This document shows, one piece after another, positions 25,067-33,910 of a stretch of 64,000 nt of DNA. Every line of letters starts with the position of its first letter. Within the stretch, counting starts at the first letter, position 1. The DNA comes from Acidobacteriota bacterium (GTDB lineage: Bacteria > Acidobacteriota > Blastocatellia > UBA7656), in the NCBI GenBank assembly GCA_016201275.1, contig JACQDB010000121.1, positions 1 through 64,000 of the forward strand. Direction: 5' to 3'. Below the pieces are notes generated by a model that worked only from the letters and a program-made list of their open reading frames with translations, made no database searches and was not told the origin of the DNA. The position numbers and the translations under genes are program-made.

Positions 25067-26827
25067 ATGAAATATTCCCAGCGCGAGTTTGTGCCGACAG
25101 CAGTTTTTGCCTCCTTCAAAGGCGCAAATCCGCGCTGGGATTTTTCTTTCTCTAACCCTGTGAAAATTTTTGCAGCCTTCACCAATGAAGAAGTCTTGCG
25201 CGCTCTGCACATCGTTGAGCAGGAGACGAGGGCCGGAAAGTGGGGGGTGTTGATGCTTTCGTATGAAGCCGCGACGGCTTTCGATGCGGTGATGAAAACT
25301 CACTCGCTGCATGAGTTTCCGCTCGCCTGGATAGCGATTTTTGACAAACCGGATGACGCAAAAGTTCAAGCGGAAAAGTTGGCCTACGAAGTTTCCGACT
25401 GGCAACCGCAAATTTCTTTCGAAGAATATCGCCAGACGATTGATGCCATTCATCGGCATATCGAAGCGGGCGACACTTATCAAATCAACTACACCTTTCC
25501 GATGCAGGCGACATTTTCCGGCGCTGCCTTGTCGTGGTTTCAGGAATTGGGCGCGATGCAGGAGGGCGAATATTGCGCCTATGTAAATTTGGGGCGCTAC
25601 AAAACTCTCTCCCTGTCGCCGGAATTATTTTTCGAGCGTTGTGGTACTCGCCTGATTACCAAGCCAATGAAAGGGACGATGCCGCGTGGCCGTTGGCTGG
25701 AAGAAGATGAAGCGCAGGTTGAGGCGTTGCGGTCGTCTATCAAGAATCGCGCTGAAAATTTGATGATCGTGGATTTGCTGCGAAATGACTTGGGAAAAAT
25801 CTCGAACATCGGTTCGGTCGAGGTGACCAAACTTTTTGCCGTGGAAAAATATCGCACCGTGGTGCAGATGACTTCGACGATTGAATCAACGTGCGCGGCG
25901 AATCTTGGAGTGACGGAAATCTTGAAAGCCCTGTTTCCTTGCGGTTCGATAACCGGAGCGCCGAAAATCCGCGCTATGCAAATCATCAATGAATTGGAGC
26001 CTTCGCCGCGTCGCGCTTACACCGGCTGCATCGGCATCGTCAAACCCGGCGGCGATTGCCTGTTCAATGTCGCCATCCGCACCATCGTTGTGGATACGCA
26101 AACCAACTTGGCTGATTTTCAGGTCGGCGGCGGCATCACCTATGATTCGACCGCTGAAGACGAATATGCAGAGTGTTTGGTGAAGGCAAATTTTTTGACG
26201 CGCCAATGGCCGGAGTTCGATTTGTTCGAGACCATGCGGTTGGAAGATGGCGAATTCTTTTTGCTCGAACGGCATCGTCAACGCTTGCAAAAATCCGCCG
26301 CCTATTTCGATTTTCAATTTGATGGCGAAGAATTTTATTCACTGCTGAAAGCTTTGCGATACGACTATGCAAAGGGGCGTTGGCGAGTGCGGGTCTTTGT
26401 CCATCGTGAAGGCGCTTTGCGCTTTGAGGTTCAAGAAATCGCGTCGTTCGATGACCGGACGCGCCGGGTGAAATTCGCGGCGCGTCCGGTGGACAGCAAA
26501 AATATTTTCCTGTATCACAAAACCACGAATCGAAAAATTTATGAGCAGGCGCTCGATGAATCCAGCGATTGTGATGAGGTGATTTTGTGGAACGAAGCAG
26601 GCGAAGTGACCGAAGCGACTATCGCCAACGTGGTGATCCAAGTAGGCGAGAGGTGGTGGACGCCGCCGCGTCATTGCGGATTGTTGAACGGCACGTTGCG
26701 CGATGAATTGATAGCGACGGGCGAGTTGCGCGAGAAGGTGATTCGTAAAGACGAGTTGCTGCGATGCGATGCGCTTTTTCTCATCAACTCGGTGCGTAGA
26801 GGTATGCCCGCCACTCTTGTCGAATGA
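25067..26827 (+). CDS. pabB: Aminodeoxychorismate synthase component I fused to aminodeoxychorismate lyase (PabB-PabC)
   Basis: A 586-residue bifunctional enzyme of folate synthesis. Residues about 115-375 form the chorismate-binding domain with TKPMKGTMPRG (the PxKGT of PabB, not PIAGT of TrpE) and CGSITGAPKIRAMQIINELE. Residues about 385-586 are a PLP-dependent class IV lyase: FDLFETMRL, LYHKTTNRKIYEQAL with the PLP lysine, EVTEATIANVV, and CGLLNGTLRDEL. The product of the first half would be cleaved to p-aminobenzoate by the second. Ammonia is presumably supplied by the TrpG at 7027. Start is uncertain: GTG at 25037 is an alternative and neither has a good ribosome site. Confidence 0.9.
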   Translation: MKYSQREFVPTAVFASFKGANPRWDFSFSNPVKIFAAFTNEEVLRALHIVEQETRAGKWGVLMLSYEAATAFDAVMKTHSLHEFPLAWIAIFDKPDDAKVQAEKLAYEVSDWQPQISFEEYRQTIDAIHRHIEAGDTYQINYTFPMQATFSGAALSWFQELGAMQEGEYCAYVNLGRYKTLSLSPELFFERCGTRLITKPMKGTMPRGRWLEEDEAQVEALRSSIKNRAENLMIVDLLRNDLGKISNIGSVEVTKLFAVEKYRTVVQMTSTIESTCAANLGVTEILKALFPCGSITGAPKIRAMQIINELEPSPRRAYTGCIGIVKPGGDCLFNVAIRTIVVDTQTNLADFQVGGGITYDSTAEDEYAECLVKANFLTRQWPEFDLFETMRLEDGEFFLLERHRQRLQKSAAYFDFQFDGEEFYSLLKALRYDYAKGRWRVRVFVHREGALRFEVQEIASFDDRTRRVKFAARPVDSKNIFLYHKTTNRKIYEQALDESSDCDEVILWNEAGEVTEATIANVVIQVGERWWTPPRHCGLLNGTLRDELIATGELREKVIRKDELLRCDALFLINSVRRGMPATLVE

Positions 26828-26842
26828 AATACGGAGCCGCTA

Positions 26843-27550
26843 ATGAAAAAACCGACAACTGATTTCGAGCCGCAGTTGGTCATCATACCGCAAGATGAAT
26901 TTCTGATGGGATGCGAAACGGGCGCGGACAATGAACGCCCTGTGCATCGCGTCTTGCTTGATGCGTTCGCAATTGGGCGGTACACGATAACCAATCGGCT
27001 CTATCAAAGTTTTCTATCGGAATCGGCTAGGCCAGCGCCCGCAAGCTGGCACGACGCTCGCTTCAATCATCCCGATCAACCGGTTACTTCGATAAGCTGG
27101 TTCGAGGCAACAGCGTATTGCGAGTGGCTGGCGGCGACAACCGGCAAGCCGTATCGCTTGCCCACCGAAGCGGAATGGGAGTGCGCGGCGCGTGGTGGAG
27201 TGTCAGAGAAACTTTACACTTGGGGCGACGAAGCGCCGGAAGCACAACCGCGCTATGCGGAGTTGTGGAAGACGGGGCCAGAGCGCGTAGGCCAGCGTCC
27301 GCCGAACGGCTTTGGCCTTTACGATATTTCCGAGAATGTACACGAATGGTGTGCGGATTGGTACGACGCTGATTATTATCGAGTCGCGCCCGTCGCCAAT
27401 CCCGTTGGTCCCGACAGCGGAACCCGTAAGGCATCGCGTGGCGGGTCGTGGCGGCATCAAAATAAAATCACGCGAGTCGCGGCGCGCAGCAGCATCCCGC
27501 CGCAATTTCAATACAGCGACTATGGCTTCCGCTGTGCGATGAGCCGTTGA
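26843..27550 (+). CDS. FGE-sulfatase (SUMF1) domain protein lacking the active-site cysteines
   Basis: A 235-residue single-domain protein of the formylglycine-generating enzyme fold. DEFLMGCETGADNERPVHRV, YRLPTEAEWECAARGG, YTWGDEAP, FGLYDISENVHEWCADWY and RGGSWRHQ are all classic. The catalytic cysteine pair that lies after GGS(Y/W) in true FGE is missing: the segment reads RGGSWRHQNKITRVAARSS. It is therefore more likely a relative with another role, such as ligand binding or mononuclear iron chemistry. It follows pabBC by 15 bases and converges on the CysQ-like gene. Confidence 0.8.
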   Translation: MKKPTTDFEPQLVIIPQDEFLMGCETGADNERPVHRVLLDAFAIGRYTITNRLYQSFLSESARPAPASWHDARFNHPDQPVTSISWFEATAYCEWLAATTGKPYRLPTEAEWECAARGGVSEKLYTWGDEAPEAQPRYAELWKTGPERVGQRPPNGFGLYDISENVHEWCADWYDADYYRVAPVANPVGPDSGTRKASRGGSWRHQNKITRVAARSSIPPQFQYSDYGFRCAMSR

Positions 27551-27571
27551 TCGCGTTTGCCTGTCTTCGCG

Positions 27572-28375
27572 CTACAATCCCAGCGTCGCTTCAATCTCGT
27601 CTTTCAACTTCAAAGGCCCGGCGATCAATCCTCTGAGCAATGGACGCTCCTGATTGAAGCGCAACTGCACAGGCTCTATGCCGCGCACGAAGCCGCCTGC
27701 CGCTTCGATTAACGCCACGCCTGCGGCCACGTCCCATTCGTGTTTGGGAACCAGTGTCCACGTCGCATCGCCTATGCCTGCGGCCACCAAACCCAATTTG
27801 TAAGCCACCGAGCCGACGTGTCGAACCGTAAAAATGGCATCGTTGAAACGATCCCACTCGCCGCGTTTGGCTTCCGAGCGGCTGCCTAAAATGACCGCGC
27901 CTGCGAGAGTTTGTTTGTCGCTTATCGCTGTCGGTGCGCCGTTGTACAGCACGCCTGCACCGATTGCACCGATAACCAATTCGTTAGTTGCAGGGTTGCT
28001 GATGCCTCCGGCTAGTGGTTTGCCGTTGACCACATAGGCTACGGAAATCGCCCATTCGGGAATCCCCGAAATGAATTCTTTGGTGCCGTCAATCGGGTCA
28101 ATAATCCATACGGCCTCTTTTTCCAAGCGGCTCAAATCGTCTGTGGTCTCTTCCGAAAGCCAGCCTTCGCCGTCGCGCAAAAGCAGTTCTTGTAAAACGG
28201 CATTCACTTCGCGGTCGGCTTCGGTGACCGGATCAAATTCGGTTTTATAATCCACCTTGAGCGTTTGATTGATGAAGGCGCTGGCCACAAGGGTGGCGGT
28301 TTTTAAGGCGTTTTCGATGCGACTGAGTAATTCGTTTGGGCTGGTTTCGCCCTCTGACCGTTTGCTTGACTCCAT
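27572..28375 (-). CDS. Inositol monophosphatase family, CysQ-like nucleotidase
   Basis: A 267-residue Mg-dependent phosphatase. Metal motifs: DPVTEADREVN (near 56), EET (near 100, LSEETTDD), WIIDPIDGTKEFISG (near 111-125) and HEWDVAAGVALIEAAGG (near 213). TKEFISG after the DPIDG core is characteristic of CysQ, which hydrolyses 3'-phosphoadenosine 5'-phosphate. An inositol-phosphatase role cannot be excluded. It is divergent from tsaD with about 110 bases between. Confidence 0.85.
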   Translation of the reverse strand: MESSKRSEGETSPNELLSRIENALKTATLVASAFINQTLKVDYKTEFDPVTEADREVNAVLQELLLRDGEGWLSEETTDDLSRLEKEAVWIIDPIDGTKEFISGIPEWAISVAYVVNGKPLAGGISNPATNELVIGAIGAGVLYNGAPTAISDKQTLAGAVILGSRSEAKRGEWDRFNDAIFTVRHVGSVAYKLGLVAAGIGDATWTLVPKHEWDVAAGVALIEAAGGFVRGIEPVQLRFNQERPLLRGLIAGPLKLKDEIEATLGL

Positions 28376-28447
28376 TCGTTCTCCTTAAACGTGCAAGTCT
28401 AGCCGATTGCCAACGACCAAGTCCAACGAGGAAAAAATCGGCTTCGT

Positions 28448-28475
28448 TTGAGGAACGCGGTTCGTCGTGTAGAAT
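28448..28475 (+). promoter_or_regulatory. Predicted promoter directly upstream of tsaD
   Basis: TTGAGG (28448-28453) and TAGAAT (28470-28475), 16 bases apart. The ATG of tsaD is at 28485, so the transcript would have at most a few leader bases. No separate ribosome binding site except AAAGG very close to the ATG. Confidence 0.35.
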
Positions 28476-28484
28476 GAAAAGGCA

Positions 28485-29558
28485 ATGAGAGTGCTTGGCA
28501 TTGAAAGTTCCTGCGATGAAACGGCGGCGGCGATAATCGAAAATGGCCGCGTCATTGAAGCCAATATCATCGCTTCACAAATCAAAACCCACGCGCCGTT
28601 CGGCGGTGTGGTTCCCGAACTGGCATCACGCGAACACCTCAGCAATATCGCTTTCGTAGTCAACTCGGCGCTTGCCGAAGCCCATACAAATCTCGACGCC
28701 ATTGACGGCATAGCGGTCACGCGAGGGCCTGGCTTGATCGGTTCGCTGCTGGTCGGTTTGAGTTATGCCAAGTCGTTGGCTTATGTCGCCAACAAACCTT
28801 TAGTCGGTGTCAATCACATCGAAGGCCACGTTTATTCGGTGGTCTTTGAAAACCCGCCAATCGCATATCCGGCGCTGGCGTTAGTGGTTTCCGGCGGCCA
28901 CACGACGCTGTTCTATATTCCCGAAGAGGGCCGCTATGCCGCCTTGGGGCGCACTCGTGATGATGCGGCGGGCGAAGCGTATGACAAGGTGGCGAAGCTT
29001 TTGGGCTTGGGTTATCCGGGTGGGCCGGTGATTGATCGGCTGGCCAATTCGGGCGATGCGAAAGCCGCTGAGTTGGTGTTTACTTTGCCGCGCATGGATT
29101 CGCCGAATCTCGATTTCAGCTTCAGCGGCTTGAAGACCGCCGTGCTGCGTTATGTGAAAGAACACCACATCAAGCCGGTGGAAAGTCCTGATGCAGTGAC
29201 GCAAGAGATACTCGATTTAATCGCTTCGTTTCAGGATAAAGTGATTCGTTCTTTGCTGTCGCGTGTCCAGGAAGCGGCGCGGCGGCATCATCCGAAGACG
29301 ATGATTCTGGCCGGAGGCGTGGCCTGTAACAGCGCTTTGCGTGCGAAGATGTTGGCGGTTGATTTCGGCTGCCCGGTCTATTATCCGAGTCCGATTTTGA
29401 CTACGGATAATGCGGCGATGATCGCGGCGGCAGGCTTCCCGAAATTGGCGCGAGGTGAAGATCACGGCTTGAACTTTAACGCCACGGCTTCTTTGCGCTT
29501 GGACAATTTCGTGATGGAAGGCTACGACGCGCCTGTGACGGCGAGGTATCGAATTTGA
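28485..29558 (+). CDS. tsaD: tRNA N6-adenosine threonylcarbamoyltransferase
   Basis: A 357-residue ASKHA-fold enzyme that, with TsaB/TsaE/TsaC, installs t6A at position 37 of ANN-decoding tRNAs. [17 protein letters not shown] is the family opening. Iron ligands are in NHIEGHVYS near 110 (HxxxH), followed by [32 protein letters not shown], and the C-terminal [12 protein letters not shown] and [11 protein letters not shown]. Full length. Next gene rsmA follows after 34 bases, giving a translation and rRNA/tRNA modification pair. Confidence 0.97.
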   Translation: MRVLGIESSCDETAAAIIENGRVIEANIIASQIKTHAPFGGVVPELASREHLSNIAFVVNSALAEAHTNLDAIDGIAVTRGPGLIGSLLVGLSYAKSLAYVANKPLVGVNHIEGHVYSVVFENPPIAYPALALVVSGGHTTLFYIPEEGRYAALGRTRDDAAGEAYDKVAKLLGLGYPGGPVIDRLANSGDAKAAELVFTLPRMDSPNLDFSFSGLKTAVLRYVKEHHIKPVESPDAVTQEILDLIASFQDKVIRSLLSRVQEAARRHHPKTMILAGGVACNSALRAKMLAVDFGCPVYYPSPILTTDNAAMIAAAGFPKLARGEDHGLNFNATASLRLDNFVMEGYDAPVTARYRI

Positions 29559-29592
29559 TGGAACGTCTCCAGTCGCTTGAACCAACGGTGCG

Positions 29593-30438
29593 ATGTTGAT
29601 GAAAGCAAAAAAAAGTTTAGGACAGAATTTTTTAATTGATGAGCGCGTCTCGCAACAAATTATTGATGCGGTGCGGCCAAAAATTTCTGACATCATTGTT
29701 GAGATTGGGCCGGGAACCGGGGCGCTGACGCAACTACTGGTGGATGAAAGCGGCTTGGTGGTTGCGGTTGAACTTGATGCCCGTTTGATTGAACGACTGC
29801 GGCGCGAAATTCGTGAGCCGAATTTTCATCTGGTCGAAGCCGACGCCCTGAAAGCGGACTGGAACAGTTTGCTGGATGCTGCCATGAAGCAATGGCGCGA
29901 GTTTCATCCTGAAATTACTGCCGCGCCGCGCTTGCGCGTCGTCGCCAATCTGCCGTACTACATTTCGACGCCGATCATGGAAAGATTGCTGCAACTGCAC
30001 GGGCGGTTGTTTGATCTGACCTTGATGTTGCAGGAAGAAGTAGTTGATCGAATCGCCAGTCGTCCGGGCGGCAAAGACTACGGCTACTTATCGGTGCTGG
30101 TGCAGTATTTTTGTATGGCTGAGAAATTATTTGCGGTTCCGCCGGAAGCCTTTTCGCCAGTTCCGAAAGTCCATTCGGCCATCGTGCAGTTGATCTTTCA
30201 CCAACCCAAACCTGTTGAAGTTACTGACGAAGAAAAGTTTTTTGCCGTGGTGCGCGCCGCTTTCGCGCAACGGCGCAAGACCATATTGAATAATTTGAAG
30301 GCGGCGATTTCGATTTTGCATTTTGCTACCGCACCGATTATCGCCCTCGAAAATAGCGGCATTGATGCGAAACGCAGGGCGGAAACTCTGGCGCTTGCCG
30401 AGTTCGCCAAGCTCTATGCGGCGCTCTTTTTCAACTGA
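29593..30438 (+). CDS. rsmA: 16S rRNA adenine dimethyltransferase
   Basis: A 281-residue SAM-dependent enzyme that dimethylates two adjacent adenines (A1518/A1519 in E. coli numbering) late in 30S assembly. KKSLGQNFLIDERV is the typical start, EIGPGTGALTQLL the SAM site, LVEADALK and NLPYYISTPIMERLL (NxPY catalytic motif) follow. VPPEAFSPVPKVHSAIV and the C-terminal helical domain are complete. The second ATG (29599) is equally possible as start. Confidence 0.97.
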   Translation: MLMKAKKSLGQNFLIDERVSQQIIDAVRPKISDIIVEIGPGTGALTQLLVDESGLVVAVELDARLIERLRREIREPNFHLVEADALKADWNSLLDAAMKQWREFHPEITAAPRLRVVANLPYYISTPIMERLLQLHGRLFDLTLMLQEEVVDRIASRPGGKDYGYLSVLVQYFCMAEKLFAVPPEAFSPVPKVHSAIVQLIFHQPKPVEVTDEEKFFAVVRAAFAQRRKTILNNLKAAISILHFATAPIIALENSGIDAKRRAETLALAEFAKLYAALFFN

Positions 30439-30496
30439 GTTACAAAGTGTTATGTTCAACAGTCAAAATGTAGGTTCTTGATTTTGTGGAGGCGGT

Positions 30497-31393
30497 ATGG
30501 ATTTTATGAACACCCTGATTCCAGGTGATTGTGAAGACATCATTAAGCAATTCCCGGACAATTCGATTGATTTAATTTTTACCTCGCCGCCGTATGCCGA
30601 CCAAAGACAAAAGACTTATGGCGGCATCAGTCCTGATAAATATAGCGAGTGGTTTTTACCAAAAGCCGAGCAGTTTTTGAGGGTATTGAAACCTACAGGA
30701 ACTTTTGTGTTGAATATCAAAGAGCGCGTGGTGAATGGTGAGAGGCATACTTACGTACTGGAATTGATTTTGAAAATGCGAGAGCAGGGATGGCTTTGGA
30801 CGGAAGAATTTATCTGGCATAAAAAGAATTCTTATCCGGGAAAGTGGCCTAATCGTTTCCGCGATAACTGGGAGCGCTTGATTCAGTTCAACAAAGAAAA
30901 GCGATTCAAGATGAATCAGGAAGCGGTCATGGTGCCAATCGGGGAGTGGGCTAAGGAGCGTCTGGCTAATCTAAGCGACACGGACAAAATAAGAGACGAG
31001 TCAAAAGCTGGCAGTGGGTTTGGAAAAAATGTTTCCCATTGGTTGGGGCGCGATCTGGTTTATCCCACTAATGTTTTGCACATGGCGACGGAATGTTTTA
31101 ATCGGCAACACAGCGCGACGTTTCCTGTGGCCTTACCCATGTGGTTTATTAAACTTTTTACCGACCGAGGGGACAGTGTTCTGGACCCCTTTGCAGGCTC
31201 TGGCACGACGGCTCTGGCTACGATTCAGGCAGGCAGAAACTATGTTGGAATTGATATTAGTGAGGAATATATAGAAGTGGCGCGCAGACGTATTGCCCAA
31301 ACCCAAATCAGTCTGCTTGATGGTTTTGACTCTGAAACCACCTACGTAAATTCCAATCAGCAAGCCCCAGTTAATGAGAAGGCTGCGCTATGA
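30497..31393 (+). CDS. DNA methyltransferase of a type II restriction-modification pair (beta class)
   Basis: A 298-residue SAM-dependent DNA amino-methyltransferase. Catalytic motif IV is FTSPPYADQ near residue 35; SAM motif I, LDPFAGSGTTALATIQAG, lies near 235, giving the IV-before-I order of the beta class. SPPY is commonest in N4-cytosine enzymes but also occurs in N6-adenine ones. GGAGG precedes the ATG. Its stop overlaps the next start (ATGA). It protects the host from the partner nuclease; the target sequence cannot be deduced. Confidence 0.9.
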   Translation: MDFMNTLIPGDCEDIIKQFPDNSIDLIFTSPPYADQRQKTYGGISPDKYSEWFLPKAEQFLRVLKPTGTFVLNIKERVVNGERHTYVLELILKMREQGWLWTEEFIWHKKNSYPGKWPNRFRDNWERLIQFNKEKRFKMNQEAVMVPIGEWAKERLANLSDTDKIRDESKAGSGFGKNVSHWLGRDLVYPTNVLHMATECFNRQHSATFPVALPMWFIKLFTDRGDSVLDPFAGSGTTALATIQAGRNYVGIDISEEYIEVARRRIAQTQISLLDGFDSETTYVNSNQQAPVNEKAAL

Positions 31394-32142
31394 ATCGCAT
31401 CAATCTCGATGCAGTCCAGCACTATGTGAATCAGAGTATCGGAGACTTTCATAAGGCCAGAATTCGAGCCTTAGAAAATTCTGCACTTCAAAGGCTGTTG
31501 AAGAAAAACCCGTACTTGTTTAAGGCGAAAAATTTAATCACGGCGGGCGACTTGATAACCAGTTTAATGGAAGCCTCTTTGTCGTCTTCAGAAGAAGAAT
31601 TATTTGGCGATTTCCTGGAAGATTTAGCTGTTTTTGTTGCACAACAGACATCAGGTGGTCACAAGTCAACTGCTCCCGGAGTAGATTTAGAGTTCTTTAA
31701 CCATGACATTCATTACGTGGTCTCCGTAAAATCAGGGCCGAATTGGGGGAATAGCTCACAGCAAAGTAAACTTGAGCAGGATTTGAAGAACGCTGTCGTA
31801 AGAGTCAAACAATCGAAACGCGGAGGCAATGTTCAACCGGTTCTGGGCATTTGTTATGGCAAGACAAGAACCAGTTATCTTCGCGGATATTTAAAAATTG
31901 TCGGGCAAAACTTCTGGTATTTGATAAGCGAAAATAAAGATTTATATACAGAAATTATCGAACCAATCGGATACCAGGCCAGAGAGCATAATGATGCCTT
32001 TTTGCTTGAAAAGGCCAAAGTCATCAACCGATTCACCAAACTTTTTCTTGAAACATATTGCGATGAAACTGGTGCCATAAATTGGGCAAGGCTTGTCGAG
32101 GTTACCTGTGGCAATTACGATTTGGATAAATTTTTGCCTTAA
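31390..32142 (+). CDS. Type II restriction endonuclease (PmeII-like, PD-(D/E)XK)
   Basis: A 250-residue protein overlapping the methyltransferase stop by four bases. A predicted PD-(D/E)XK site is GVDLEFFNHD near 97 and YVVSVKSGPNWGN near 111-123 (VDLEF - x - SVKSG). FLEDLAVFVAQQTSGGHKS just before it could be the site's helix with the accompanying Glu. Resemblance to PmeII-type enzymes is from memory of the family; the target is unknown. Linked gene and motif make restriction activity likely. Slightly AT-richer than neighbours, consistent with acquisition. Confidence 0.75.
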   Translation: MNRINLDAVQHYVNQSIGDFHKARIRALENSALQRLLKKNPYLFKAKNLITAGDLITSLMEASLSSSEEELFGDFLEDLAVFVAQQTSGGHKSTAPGVDLEFFNHDIHYVVSVKSGPNWGNSSQQSKLEQDLKNAVVRVKQSKRGGNVQPVLGICYGKTRTSYLRGYLKIVGQNFWYLISENKDLYTEIIEPIGYQAREHNDAFLLEKAKVINRFTKLFLETYCDETGAINWARLVEVTCGNYDLDKFLP

Positions 32143-32248
32143 ATAATGACCTAGGTTCCGTGTAAACATAGCTGGCGTACTGTTATACTGTGTGTTGCGC
32201 TGCGGCATCACTCTCTACGAAATCAAACGGCGGACGCAATCAAACTTT

Positions 32249-33910
32249 ATGGCTGAAGGAAAACTGGAAATCATACCGCTGGGCGGCGTGGGACATTTTG
32301 GAATGAATATGATGGCGCTGCGTTATCAAAACGTCGCTATCATCATTGATGCGGGAATGGGATTTCCCAACGAAGACCTGCCCGGCGTTGACATCATCAT
32401 CCCCGACTTTACGTTTATTGACGAGTACCGCGACGAAATCGCTGCCATCGTCTTAACTCACGGTCACGAAGACCACATCGGCGCGGTGCCTTTTCTGCTC
32501 AAAGAGATTGACGTGCCGGTTTACGGTACGCATTTCACTCTGGCGTTACTCGAAAACAAACTCCTCGAACACAAGTTATCCGACACCGCGCAGATTCACG
32601 CCGTTGAGACTGGCGAAAAAATTACCGTCGGCGAATTCGAGGTGGAATGGATACACGTCTCGCACAGTTTGACTTCGTGTGCGGCGCTGGCGATTACCAC
32701 ACCGGTTGGCGTGGTGATTCATTCGGGCGATTTCAAAGTAGATGACACGCCGGTGGTCGGCCCGACCATTGATTTGAAACGCCTGACCGAATACGGCGAT
32801 CAAGGGGTGCTGGCTTTATTGGCCGATTCGACCAATGCCGAACGCCCCGGACGCACGCTGTCGGAACGTGCGGTGATTCCGGCGCTGGAAAAAATATTCG
32901 ATGAAACCTACGGGCGGATTATCGTCAGTTGTTTCACTTCGTCCATCCATCGTTTGCAAATTATTTTCGATCTGGCGCAGGAGTTTAATCGCCAGGTCTG
33001 TTTGCTGGGGCGCAGTATGTTGCGGAACGTAGAGGTGGCCGACAGCTATCGGCAACTGGATATTGCCGACGGGTTGTTGGTCAGTCCCGCACAAGCGCGG
33101 CAGATGCATGATGATGAAATTATTTTGCTTGCCGCAGGCTGTCAGGCCGACCCGATGTCGGCAATGATGCGTTTGGCTACCGATCAGCATAAAAATTTGT
33201 CCGTCGAAGAAGGCGACATGGTGGTGCTGTCGGCGCGCAACATACCGGGCAATGATCTGGCGATTTCGCGGCTGATTTCGCATTGCTACAAACGCGGCGC
33301 GCAGGTCGTGGATAGCTCGACAGCGCGTGTGCATTGTTCGGGGCATGGCAGTCAGGAAGATTTGCAAATCCTGATTGAAGCGGTGAGACCGAAATTTTTG
33401 ATTCCCATACATGGCGAATATCGCCAGCTTTATCGCCATAAAGAATGGGCGGTCGGTTTGGGCATCGTCGAAAAAAACAACATCGTGATTTTTGAAAATG
33501 GCGATGTCCTGGCGTTGGATGAACGCAGCGCCGAAATCATCGCCAAAGAAGCGGTCGGGCGCACCTTCATAGATCAATCGTATGGCGAAGTCGAAGACAT
33601 CGTGGTGCGCGACCGCAAACATCTTTCTTACGATGGCATAGTGGTTCCGGTAGTCGCTATCAATCCGACTTCCGGCGAAATGGAATCGGAGCCGGAAATC
33701 GTCACTCGCGGTTTTATTGTCGAAGAGGCGGAAACTGATTTTCTCGAAGAGTTGAAAGAGATTGTCGAGAACACCGTGAACGAAGCGAGTCACGAAGAAC
33801 GCATAGATCATTCGGTCATCAAAGAAAAAACCCGCTTGGCGCTCAAACGCTTCATCCAGAAACGCACCGGGCGACGCCCCATGATTCTTCCCGTGGTGGT
33901 TGAAGTGTAA
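32249..33910 (+). CDS. rnj: Ribonuclease J
   Basis: A 553-residue beta-lactamase-fold exo/endoribonuclease acting in mRNA decay and rRNA maturation. Start at the ATG preceding AEGKLEIIPLGGVGHFGMNM; the upstream in-frame codons are not homologous. The metal site is LTHGHEDHIGAVPF near 70. CFTSSIHRLQ, VVLSARNIPGN and VHCSGHGSQEDL follow, with IPIHGEYRQL of the beta-CASP domain and a C-terminal RNase J domain ending in KRTGRRPMILPVVVEV. A TATACT -10 at 32184-32189 precedes it by about 60 bases. The stop overlaps the next start. Confidence 0.96.
   Translation: MAEGKLEIIPLGGVGHFGMNMMALRYQNVAIIIDAGMGFPNEDLPGVDIIIPDFTFIDEYRDEIAAIVLTHGHEDHIGAVPFLLKEIDVPVYGTHFTLALLENKLLEHKLSDTAQIHAVETGEKITVGEFEVEWIHVSHSLTSCAALAITTPVGVVIHSGDFKVDDTPVVGPTIDLKRLTEYGDQGVLALLADSTNAERPGRTLSERAVIPALEKIFDETYGRIIVSCFTSSIHRLQIIFDLAQEFNRQVCLLGRSMLRNVEVADSYRQLDIADGLLVSPAQARQMHDDEIILLAAGCQADPMSAMMRLATDQHKNLSVEEGDMVVLSARNIPGNDLAISRLISHCYKRGAQVVDSSTARVHCSGHGSQEDLQILIEAVRPKFLIPIHGEYRQLYRHKEWAVGLGIVEKNNIVIFENGDVLALDERSAEIIAKEAVGRTFIDQSYGEVEDIVVRDRKHLSYDGIVVPVVAINPTSGEMESEPEIVTRGFIVEEAETDFLEELKEIVENTVNEASHEERIDHSVIKEKTRLALKRFIQKRTGRRPMILPVVVEV

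Noticed and set aside
32816-33811. 331-codon minus-strand frame
   Set aside because: Antisense shadow of RNase J; no recognisable protein features.
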